Source of the DNA: Neurospora crassa OR74A
Lineage: Eukaryota; Ascomycota; Sordariomycetes; Sordariales; Sordariaceae
NCBI RefSeq assembly: GCF_000182925.2
Contig: NC_026507.1
Span: forward strand, 1,984,001-2,048,000
Direction: 5' to 3'
DNA length: 64,000 nt
Shown: positions 11,689 to 21,288 of the stretch, one piece after another
How positions within the stretch are numbered: the first letter of the stretch is position 1
Layout of the letters: each line of letters begins with the position of its first letter
The notes under the pieces: model-generated
What the model was told of the DNA's origin: nothing
The model's input: only the letters and a program-made list of their open reading frames with translations
Databases searched by the model: none
Program-made: the position numbers and the translations under genes

Positions 11689-12113
11689 CCCCAGTCGAGG
11701 TCCAGTCGAAATCCAGCAGAGGCTGGGCTCAGGGAATATCGAGGGAAAATGCATTTATCCGGTATGAGTCTTTGCCCCTTATGCCACTAACGAGCTGGCA
11801 CGCCCAAGGACGGCGTCCCACTTGGTCTCCAGTCCCCCAGATGACGGTCCCTAGTCCCTGCATCACTGACATCCACTCTCCACTGACCGATGAGCCAGTT
11901 CATCCCAGGACCCAAGCAGATCCAGGCAGATCTAAGCAGCTCCAGCTAACCCCAGGCCTCTGCGGATCATCCCTGCTTGCCCATTACGGCAACGCTTCTC
12001 TAGCGGCATGTTCAACATGCCGCTCTTCTGGCCGTGGGATATGTAATCGATGATCCATTCGACCCCCCATCGTTATTCTCTATATCAACCTCTCTTCCCC
12101 AGTTCTTCCCCAG
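11689..12113 (+). promoter_or_regulatory. Cluster of five CreA/CRE-1-type sites (CCCCAG)
   Basis: CCCCAG occurs at 11689, 11835, 11950, 12097 and 12108. Read on the other strand each is CTGGGG, which fits SYGGRG, the binding consensus of the fungal carbon-catabolite repressor CreA/CRE-1. The cluster ends about 160 bases before an acetate-transporter-family gene, where glucose repression is expected. Function is inferred; each single site is common by chance. Confidence 0.45.
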
Positions 12114-12271
12114 GACCCTTTTCTTTATTTCCATCTTCTCCAGGTCTCTAGGTGGCACACCTTGCAACAACAACATCGACATCTAAGGGGCACCATTAAC
12201 TTGGTTTCTCACCTAGTCCGACAATACACACTTCGCCCCAACATATCATCACCTCTCAACAAGTTCGCACA

Positions 12272-13563
12272 ATGTACGACGAAAAGCCCCAGGTTGACAA
12301 CATCTCTGCGGAGCAGGCCCACGCCCAGGCCCAAGCTCAGCTCCAGGCTCAGGCCCAGGCCGCTGTCGCTGCCGCCCACCAAGAGGCCATGCTCAATGGC
12401 TGGCACAACCCAATGGCTCGCATCCATACCGGAACTGAGCCCAGGTTGCCTGCCTTCGGTGGTGAATTTCAACCCGGTCTCTATCGCCCAGTCAAGGAAC
12501 GCAAGTTCGCCAACCCAGCGCCCTTGGGTCTCTGCGCTTTCGCCCTCACTACCTTCATCCTCTCCTGCGTCAACCTCAAGGCTCGTAACTTGACCGTCCC
12601 CAACGTTGTCGTTGGCTCTGCTCTCGCTTATGGCGGTCTTATCCAGCTTCTTGCCGGCATGTGGTAAGTACAATCACTGGATTCATGCCACCCTCTCCTC
12701 ACGCATCATGTCTAACACGTGCCTCCAGGGAAATGGCTGTTGGCAACACTTTCGGTGCTACTGCTCTCTCTTCTTACGGTGGCTTTTGGATCTCCTATGC
12801 CATTCTTCTCACCCCGGCCTGGAACATCCTTGGCGCCGACGGTCCCTATGCTACCCCAGAAGCCAAGGCGATTGATCCCGAGATGGCCGCGTCTGCTGTC
12901 GGCGTCTTCCTTACCGGCTGGTTCATCTTCACCACAATCCTTCTTCTATGCACCTTGCGCTCCACCATCATGTTCTTTATGCTTTTCTTCACTCTGGATA
13001 TTGCCTTCCTCATGCTGGCTTGCGGCGAGTACGCCAACGACAACGGAAACGCCCTTGCCGCCGGGAGGCTCACCAAGGCTGGCGGTGTCTTCGGTATGCT
13101 TGCCGCCTTCTTCGCTTGGTACAACGCGTTTGCTGGTATTGCGGACAGCAGGTTAGTACCCCGACAATGATTCCTTTTTTTTTTTTTTTTTTTTTTTTTG
13201 GCCTCTTGATTTCTTTTTCTTTCAGTCACATATCTACCTCCCCTTCCGACAAGGATAAATGAAAGAAAGAAAAGTACAGTGTCATTATCCTGGCCTTGGC
13301 ATTGGGCTTTCCCCGAAACCATGCCATGACACTACTGGTTCCTTTCGGGGTTCCTCGTTTCAAGCTCATCTGCCAAGCACGCGTCATTACTATCATCCTT
13401 GACCCAATTGCAGAGCCTCATATAACTTCAAATGATCATGCGCTAACGGTTCTTTTTCTTTTACAGCAACTCCTTCTTCCTCCTCCCTGTCTTCCACTTC
13501 CCCTGGTCTGAGAAGGGCCGTGAGACCAGGATGGCTGCCAAGTCTGACCGTGACCAGGCGTAA
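12272..13563 (+). CDS. Acetate transporter family (GPR1/FUN34/YaaH, ATO) membrane protein
   Basis: Plasma-membrane protein of the AceTr family (yeast Ato1-3, Yarrowia Gpr1, Aspergillus AcpA), linked to acetate uptake or ammonium export. Exons are 12272-12663, 12729-13151 and 13467-13563, giving 303 residues, a normal family length. The soluble N-terminal tail has an AQAQAQLQAQAQAA repeat. The family signature follows as FANPAPLGLCAFALTTF at about residues 85-100, then six hydrophobic helices including YGGLIQLLAGMWEMAVGNTF and SYGGFWISYAILLTP. The end is charged (WSEKGRETRMAAK). Splices are in phase. The second intron is long (315 bases) and contains a 25-base T run. Five CreA-like motifs upstream suggest glucose repression. 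Family is certain; the substrate is inferred. Confidence 0.93.
13175..13199. repeat. T25 homopolymer inside intron 2 of the acetate-transporter gene
   Basis: Twenty-five consecutive T residues start about 24 bases after the donor of a 315-base intron, far from the acceptor, so it is not the usual polypyrimidine tract. Confidence 0.9.
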
Positions 13564-16500
13564 GTCGGCCCCAGGCCGTTCTTTCCCTGATATGTTTTAC
13601 GTTATGAATTTTGCTTAAGCGGGTCGCAATGGGTATTTGTTATTTTGTGAGCGAGGTAGTTCACGACTTTGGATATCCACAGAGGTTTGGGTCATGTGCA
13701 TCTCATGTTCATGTTTTCTTTTTGTTTAATGATACCGGATCAAGGGTTGGATCCATGACGATACCAAATGCTTACACACATCATTAATATCACACTTTCT
13801 TTCCATGTATGGAGTCCCAAGCATGTCTTCCCTCGCCAATGTAGCGACCGAGCGCAAATGATGTCGGACTCTGTGAGTCAGTCACTGACCCAGCAAAGCT
13901 AACCATATGTATCACTTCAATATTCAATCTTGGTTCCTCTACCCCGTCCTCATCGCTCCCTCGATTTATTGTGGTGGTGGTGGTGGTGGCTACCCCAGAA
14001 TTCTGCCATCAAGCGATGTGCAGTGAAATCATGGCTGACGTTTTCAGATGACGTCCCTCCCCTGCCATTTCGCCTCTGACCCCGGGTACTGAATGGCTTT
14101 CCAGCGCTTTGCTTAAACCCAAAGCTTACTCCACCTTGTCTCGGCTCTTTCTTTCCTGAAAGGGGCAATGCTACGCTTTTCTTTTTTGGTTCAATTTGCC
14201 TTGGTTCTGGGCCTCCAAAGAGCCATCTCCACTGTCCTCCACAAGGTCATCCACTCCAAGATCTACCATTATGGAGTCGCTTACTGGGATAACGAGTCTC
14301 ATGAAATCGAGGTTGAAGAATGGTGATTGGTTCAGGTGGGCGAGAAAGAGGAGAACATGCAGCCAGAGGAGATGAAAGAAATAGACTTTGGCGCGGGTAC
14401 CAACGGTTTTGTCGCATTGCAGGCAGGCACTTGCTGATTTTTCCTTTGGTTCTTTCAGGTGTTACTTCTTGCCGAAATCGCAACCCCCGACCCTCCGTCA
14501 TCCTGCCCGACCGGCCATTGAGCGCTTGTCAAACATGTCCCCGTGGGCCAAGGGCGGTTTCCGTCCGCTTCACTTCCGAGTTCGGCTCCGTCCCTGTCGG
14601 CATCCCCGCTGTCATCTCCCCGACCCCCGTCCCCCGTCGCAAGCTTCCCGGCGCAAAGGTTAAGCTTGTTTTTACGAGATCAAGATGGCCCTCATGTAAT
14701 CAAACCATATCCCCGGCCATCGTGTCACGTACGTGGTGGGAACTCGGCCCGGAGATAATTTCTTGCACCGGTTGCGCACGTGTGATTAGGGGAATTGGGA
14801 CCCCCAAGCGGCGGCGGCGGCGGCAGAACTTTCCAGATGCTGTTGATGTTAGTGTCGACGCCAACACCAATATGTCCTCGACATCTACACTAAAGTCAAT
14901 GCGGCACGTTTGTAGCCGGTTATGTACTCCCTTCTCAAAGGACCATTGCCCGGGCCCCCGGCATCAGCACCGACAACAGCAATTGTCAATCCATCCAAAG
15001 GTTCAATCGCAACCCGTCCGGCGGGCCCTCCCTGCCTTTTGTTTGGCGCTCAGCCATGTCGGGCAACGGAGGTTCTGTGGCCCGTCTTGTCCTCTAATAT
15101 CCACAGCCCACATCGGAATCATCCATATTTTGCATATGCTGCAAACTTAACGCCACGCGCCTCCTTTTTCGACTTGGTCCATACAGAATAGAGGATGTCA
15201 ACAAGTGGACCCTCAATAACTGCCGGCTTTTGGGACTCCCCCGACTGGAGTTGGTGCAGGGAGTTTGCTGCCCGCACTTGTGGGGTCACTTTTTCTCTTC
15301 TTTTTTCCCTTTACCTTGATGGACACGGGAGTGGGAATCGGTTGGAATTGCCAAGGACTGGCGACGGAGGTGGGGATGGGGGTGGGGATGGGGATTACAA
15401 AGGAATGATGGACGGACCGGGATGATGGTGGTTGTGAGCCAGCAGATGCAAGTAAATCTCGGCCAATCTCGACAAAGCTCGACAATCTGCGAAATCTGGA
15501 TGTGTGTTATAGGCTCTTCTGGCCGGCCGGTAGCTGCGTGGGAAAGTGGAAGTCGGCAAGTTCATCTGGGGAAATTGGAACACAGTTTCAGATTTTTTTT
15601 CAAGGGGATGGACCCGTTCGTCGCCATTGAAGATCCTCTTTTCCCCTCCTGGAACACAGGCTCGCTTGCAACCGGTTTTTGGGTCCAATCTACTTTGATT
15701 TAATAGCATGTTATCGAGTCTCAATGTGGATGTTTTCTTTTGGGTACGTGGGTGGGCATGGGGGGCGAAACTCTGAGAGTGCGGTTTGTCAGAGAGACCA
15801 AGTGGTTGTGATACTAGTGTAAAAGGGATTATGAAGGAAGAACACGGTATCCGCTCTAAAAGAACTTTTTCCTGGATTTCCCGTTGATAAATAGCCAAGT
15901 GAATAAAAAATGCAGTCATTTCAGAGGCACGAGATTGTCTCATATATTCCCAGACGTCACGCGACACCCCTCCACAAAGTCAAAAGTCGATAACAATAGT
16001 TGACTTTTTGCGCTCCAAGCTCACGAGAGAGTTCACAGGAGACCGAATAAAACATCACACTAGGTGAATGATAGCAAAAAACTCTCGACAAATTTCCCCT
16101 CTCCTTATATTATTCCGTCCACTCGTCCGGATAGGCGTTGGTCACAATGAATCAGGTAAACCTTCTGTATCATGATGGAAATCTCACACATCCATTGCGC
16201 CCAAGCCCTATACTAGGACCAGAACACTATACGTGGCCGTTTATTGATTCCAGCCCATACTCCCTTGTCTTGTGGCGCGTCGAGGTTATTCGCTGGCTGC
16301 CAGGCCGGTCCAGACTCGTCGCTCGTGGGCAGCATAATGCCAAGAGCTATACCAAATCACCGACATGGTATGCGAGCAAAAGACCTCAGGTTTGTAACTG
16401 CCGTTGCCCCTCTGATGGAGGACATTGTACCTGGATTCCCCTGATTCACTTGATGGCTGGCGACAGTACACTAGTGTACTCTGAGGGGGAGGGGAATGCT

Positions 16501-18736
16501 TGTTGCCAAGGAGTTCTTGGCTCATTCATGGTCGGATGAGACAAATTGACTGACCGACCGACCGTCCTGTTCAATTGTGCGCTATAGTGTACAATCAATG
16601 AGAGAGTTGTTGCGTTAACGAGAATTGAGAAATAGGTAGGTAGTGCTCAGTTCTCTTACGGAGTGTGAAATCCAAGTGTGATACTCGTGATGACGTAAAA
16701 CCATCAACAACGTTTTGCTTACAAGACGGTGACGAAGGTGGTCCCGAGAAAAACAAACGTGGAAGCTTAAATCCCCCTTGAGCCTCCCTTTGAACCGGGG
16801 AAGTGGAAATCTCACACGTGGATTTCGGTTCCACTGGCCAGCAATGCGACCTTTGCAAAAAGAAAAGAATAAAAAAAAGAAAAGAAAAACCAAAAAAAAG
16901 GAAAGAAAAAAAGGAAAAATGAAAATCTAGTGTAAGAGAGTGATGATCTCGCATATCCAACCGACCCTGTTTGGAGCCGATCAGCCAGCCAAACTTACCA
17001 ATGAACCGGGGAAATTTCAAGATTAGATCGATCAACACTGCATCACTTTGGTTTCTCTGGTAATTCAAGTGTAACTGTGCAGGTGACCATCACCCTTTAG
17101 TGTACATATCCCACCTAGTCCGTCTTGACCCCAAGCACCGTCTATCATGTCATCCGTTCCCCCGGGTTGGGGAAGAGCCAAGAAGATGGAGTGTTGTAGT
17201 AACCCCGCGTTTTCTGTTCTCATTTTGTGATGATCAATGGAGAGAGTTCTCCACGAATGGTGCTGCAGCGCTGCGTTGTTACTGTATAGCCTGTGTTGAT
17301 CATTTAATGCCATGTTCGGGCGAGGTTTTCCCGCCCCCCCCCCCCGGGAGTTTCGTGACGAATCAGGAAGGCCATCAAAGCAGTCAAGCAGCAGCATCGG
17401 AGACCGCTCCGTCATTGCAGTTCTTGGTGTATGGGGTAACGGGGTGGTTGGGCTTCCGGACCGGAGGAGGAGGAGGAGGAGGAGGAGGGAAACGGGGACG
17501 GGATACACGTGCTGTCCGGTCAGGTCCACATTAGCGGCTCGGCGGCTGATACGAGGATGTTGGCAGCACCAAGGAGAGAAGAGGAGAGCTGTCCAGCGTT
17601 GTCGTTGTTTTTAGTCAACAGCTGGAAATAAGAGCATTACGGAGCAGCGCACATGGAAGGTGATTAAACAGTGAGTGGGTTTGTCATTCAAGGTGGACCC
17701 CAGCCAAACGTCACTGGATCTGATACCGGGGACATGCAATTATCGCTGCACTATGTAGTCTATCATTCCGTTATAGCTTTTGGAAGTGGCCCCGGTAGAT
17801 GCATGCCAAGACTATGAGCCAAAAGGCAGATATCCGGGTGAGCCAGGCGATGACAAGACAGACAAATGGAGTAACCATTCGTCAGTGGTAAAACTAAGGT
17901 GAGCATGGTCCATCAACACAAAGTCCTTTCCTTCCCCATACTTTGCCGATTCCACCTGCTGACAATTCAACCTCCGCACTTTCATCTTTACTTTCTCAGT
18001 GGAGCCTTTTCCATTTTCAAGACCGTCGGGGACATGGCTTCAAGCTGGAACAGAGACAAAAAAGAAGATTGCAAAGGGGACAAAATCCATGTTTGCACTC
18101 GGTAACTTGTGTGCCTTCAAATCACCAGCTGGTTTTAGTCAGCTGGTGGCCCGCCCGGCAACGGTTCTCGGCTCTGTCTTACCGAGGGGGCGCACGGCAC
18201 TACACTACACAACAGTACCTCAACACCTACCTAACTTTTTAACACCTTCTTCCATGTTATGTACCACTCATGATGCCTCTGAGCCTTTGCAACTGTCTGC
18301 CGGCTGAAGTGAAGATGAACCGTTGCAACAGCGATCGATGCGATTTACGTCTCCTCTTTCCCCGGCTGTACATTGGTTGGTTGCACTTCAATTGATTGAA
18401 CGGGCAGGCGCCAGTGACGGTTCGGCCTCGACCATCCGACGTCGACGCAGACATCGGATGATGGATGGGCTCTACCGCCTTCGAGATCACACCTGCGAAC
18501 ACCAAGCCGGTGCTATGCCAGCACCTTCGTCCCAAGGAGGTGGTTCGGTTCTCATCCGATTGCTTCCCCTTCAGCTTCCATCCCGTTGCCTGACATCTGA
18601 TGATATCTGACCGCAGGGCAACATCGTCCGCCCCCCTTCGCCATTCGTTCCATCAATAAAATAACATGGCCGTCGTGATTAGTGTCTTCTCTAGCTACAG
18701 AGCTGAAATTGTACATCAATCAACCGTGATACTGCC
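13564..18736. other. Gene-poor 5-kb interval
   Basis: No gene of known family is visible. It holds microsatellites (GTG near 13968, A/G-rich tract near 16856-16920, C run at 17334, GGA at 17463), a 276-codon open frame at 14320-15150 judged fortuitous, and near 18660-18736 the promoter of the fumarate reductase gene. Confidence 0.5.
17463..17489. repeat. GGA microsatellite
   Basis: About nine GGA units in non-coding sequence. A C12 run lies 120 bases upstream (17334-17345). Confidence 0.9.
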
Positions 18737-20452
18737 ATGAACAGGCGACAGATTCGCTTGATTTTCTATCTTGCAGTCCTGAGTCCCATTGCCGCAGTCG
18801 TCTATCACCACCTTTTGCCATCAATACCCGACTCATTTATAACAGACCTTGTCAACAGACTGTTCCCGTCTGAAACATCCGCCATGACATCACAGGCCTC
18901 GCGTCCCGGTGTCATCATAGTCGGCGGCGGCCTTGCCGGGCTTTCTGCCGCTTACTCCGCCCTGTGCGCCGGCGCCCCTTCAGTTCGCCTGCTGGAACGT
19001 GCCCCGAAGCCAGGAGGCAACAGCATCAAGGCCTCCTCGGGCATTAACGGGGCGCCCACCCGCTTCCAACAGGCTGCTTGGCCTAATCTAGGCCCTGATG
19101 AGACCTTCTGGGACGACACCGTCCGCTCTGCCGGCGCTCGCCTCTCCTCGCAAACCACAAGTCAGCCTGCGGCCAGGGCCCAGCGCGAGTCCCTCATCTC
19201 GGTCCTCACCCAGCGATCCGCTGATGCCATCAACTTCCTCGCCGATCTCGGCGTGGATCTCACCGTGGTGGCACAGCTCGGAGGCCATAGTCATCCACGA
19301 ACACATCGTGGCGCTGGCAAGACGCCTCCAGGCGCCGCCATCATCACCACCCTTGTCGCAAAGCTGAAGGAGGCGGGAGGAGACCGGTTCGAGCTGATGA
19401 CCGATTGCGAGGTCACCAGGCTGCTCACCGACCCCATTAATGCTGCTGTCTCTAGCAACGGCAACGGCGGCTCTTCAGTCGACCACCAATCCGTAACCGT
19501 TACTGGAGTTGAGTACAGATCGACCAATGACAGCGGCAATGGCGGCAGCGGTGATGACGGTACTTCTCTTCACCAACTTACCGGCCCCGTGATCTTCGCC
19601 ACCGGCGGTTTCGGCGGTGACACGCACGGCCTGCTGGCCCGCTACCGCCCAGATCTGGACGGCATGCCCTCCACCAACGATCCGCGACCGGGCACCCACG
19701 ATCTGCTTGCCGCCGTTGGTGCCAAGCTGGTCGATATGGACAGCGTGCAGATTCACCCGACCGGCTTCGTCGATCCGGCCAATCCATTGGCGCCCGTCAA
19801 ATTCCTTGCCGCCGAGTTACTGAGAGGTGAAGGTGGCATACTGCTGCACAACAGTAAGAGGTTCGTCAACGAGCTGGAAACAAGGGAGCATGTGAGCAAC
19901 ACCATCATGGCTCTGCCGGGCGACGGAGTCGAAGGCGCCTCTTTACGCCAATGGGACATTCAACTCCTGCTCGACCCAGGCGCGGCCGAGGCTGCTGCGG
20001 GCCACATGGGGTTCTATCTGTGGAAGGGCCTGATGAAGAAACTAAAGGTTTCCGAACTAGATGCAACCACCAAGGAGACGCTGGAGGAGTATGCAAGCAT
20101 TGTGAGGAGAGAAAAGGAAGATCCGTTCCGTCGCAAGGCATTCGGGCACTGGAAACTTGGTGTAAACAGTGACGGTATTGTCGATGAAAACGCAGAGGTG
20201 TGCGTGGGCCGCGTTACGCCCATTGTGCATTTCACCATGGGTGGTGCCGTGTTCAATGAGCATGCCCAGGTGCTTTCGTCCGAGCTGGGGGAGGAGCAGA
20301 AGCCTATCCAGGGACTGTGGGCCGCTGGCGAGATTACTGGCGGCATTCATGGCGATAATCGCCTTGGCGGTTCGTCGTTGCTGGAGTGTGTGGTCTTTGG
20401 AAGAATCGCGGGGGCCGAGGCGGCTGACATTGCGAAGAGGGCTTACATCTAA
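18737..20452 (+). CDS. FAD-dependent fumarate reductase (Osm1/Frd1 type)
   Basis: Soluble-type fumarate reductase of the flavocytochrome c family, which reduces fumarate to succinate to reoxidise flavin or NADH under low oxygen; yeast Osm1 also serves ER oxidative folding. Single exon, 571 residues. A hydrophobic N-terminal segment (LIFYLAVLSPIAAVVY, about residues 9-24) could be a signal anchor. The FAD-binding Rossmann motif is IIVGGGLAGLSAAYSAL, followed by GGNSIKASSGINGAPTRFQ. Family active-site landmarks are present: QIHPTGFVDPANP, LRGEGGILLHNSKRFVNEL, HFTMGGAVFN and the C-terminal FAD loop AAGEITGGIHGDNRLGGSSL. A second in-frame ATG (residue 50) lies just before the Rossmann fold and could give a form without the anchor. 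Family is certain; location is inferred. Confidence 0.95.
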   Translation: MNRRQIRLIFYLAVLSPIAAVVYHHLLPSIPDSFITDLVNRLFPSETSAMTSQASRPGVIIVGGGLAGLSAAYSALCAGAPSVRLLERAPKPGGNSIKASSGINGAPTRFQQAAWPNLGPDETFWDDTVRSAGARLSSQTTSQPAARAQRESLISVLTQRSADAINFLADLGVDLTVVAQLGGHSHPRTHRGAGKTPPGAAIITTLVAKLKEAGGDRFELMTDCEVTRLLTDPINAAVSSNGNGGSSVDHQSVTVTGVEYRSTNDSGNGGSGDDGTSLHQLTGPVIFATGGFGGDTHGLLARYRPDLDGMPSTNDPRPGTHDLLAAVGAKLVDMDSVQIHPTGFVDPANPLAPVKFLAAELLRGEGGILLHNSKRFVNELETREHVSNTIMALPGDGVEGASLRQWDIQLLLDPGAAEAAAGHMGFYLWKGLMKKLKVSELDATTKETLEEYASIVRREKEDPFRRKAFGHWKLGVNSDGIVDENAEVCVGRVTPIVHFTMGGAVFNEHAQVLSSELGEEQKPIQGLWAAGEITGGIHGDNRLGGSSLLECVVFGRIAGAEAADIAKRAYI

Positions 20453-21288
20453 GGCCTGATGGTATGTACTGATGTTTGGAAGTGGCCTACGGATGACGGC
20501 CAAACAGACGCTTTGAAGGGCGAAGTCAATGCCCTGCAGGATTAGACTAGTGTCTCCCTGCTGGGAGAATGATAGCAGTTTACAGGGGAGCTGTGATATG
20601 ACCTTTCAGGATTTGGCGTTGGCGTTACGGTCACCGGAGTTTGGCATGTTTTCGGGCTACAAAGTGTCGTTGCAAAACGACCCTACTCTATAGATTATCC
20701 ACATGGGCTTCTTGACCAAGGTATGCGCATCAGTTCAGCATAGGATGTCCACCCCTGGCTCGAGGAATATCGAGGCCGAGAGCAGTTGCGCTTTTAGAAT
20801 TGAACAGCAAGGAGCAATCGCAATGACGTGAGGTTGTGTATAATTATTCCTTGGTTCCGAACTACTTTTCAACGACTTAAATTGCTCAGCCCACGTGACT
20901 CAGTGGTAGAGCACACCCCTCCTAGTAAGGATGGCATGATTCCGGCTGTGGGCGAGTCAAGTGCCTTTTCTTTTTTTTTATCCCTTTTTTCTTTTTTTTC
21001 CCCTATTGGTGGTCTCCTTTTCACCTCTTTCTGGTTTCTCCCATCTCATGTCTTGCTTCCTTTTTCGCATCATATCATGTCTATGGTTTCAAGAAGAGAT
21101 ATGGTTGGATGACAGACAGCTGTTACGATCGTAGTGTATAACCAACTAGGCACTTTTGCGTTTTCCAACAATGTTAAACAAACTCTGTTGAAGCATTGGT
21201 GTTGATAACCACTGTACTATACCAGCAAGGAAAGCCATATATATTGGAAAGTAAATATAGTTTCCCTACCCAGGAAACTCACCGGTTC
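20453..21288. other. Intergenic between convergent fumarate reductase and ars-1
   Basis: No protein gene is visible. It contains the tRNA-like relic at 20889-20953 followed by T-rich tracts. The rest shows no structure I can name. Confidence 0.55.
20889..20953 (+). pseudogene. Decayed, shortened tRNA-like relic
   Basis: The ends pair as a tRNA acceptor stem (GCCCACG with TGTGGGC, seven pairs including one G-T). The D-arm region CTCAGTGGTAGAGC is nearly canonical and resembles an internal A box. The anticodon arm is irregular (CACCC ... GGATG with a 10-base loop containing CCT). The T arm is reduced to GGCATGATTCC, a poor match to the B box. Total length is 65 bases, about seven short of a tRNA. 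A T-rich run about 15 bases downstream resembles a Pol III terminator. Best read as a tRNA pseudogene or the head of a tRNA-derived element; the parent isotype is unclear. Confidence 0.45.

Larger units (their letters stand above)
6234..12271. other. Gene-poor 6-kb interval
   Basis: No gene of recognisable family is visible. It contains low-complexity tracts (TTG repeat near 7273, T runs near 7431, G runs near 9361-9380), short frames without clear codon bias, and several weak minus-strand candidates listed separately. The last kilobase is probably promoter of the acetate-transporter gene. Non-coding RNA genes could be present but cannot be seen from sequence alone. Confidence 0.5.

Noticed and set aside
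13950-14168. Minus-strand frame encoding a natural His6 stretch
   Set aside because: The histidines come from a GTG microsatellite; the frame has no codon bias, domain or conserved context.
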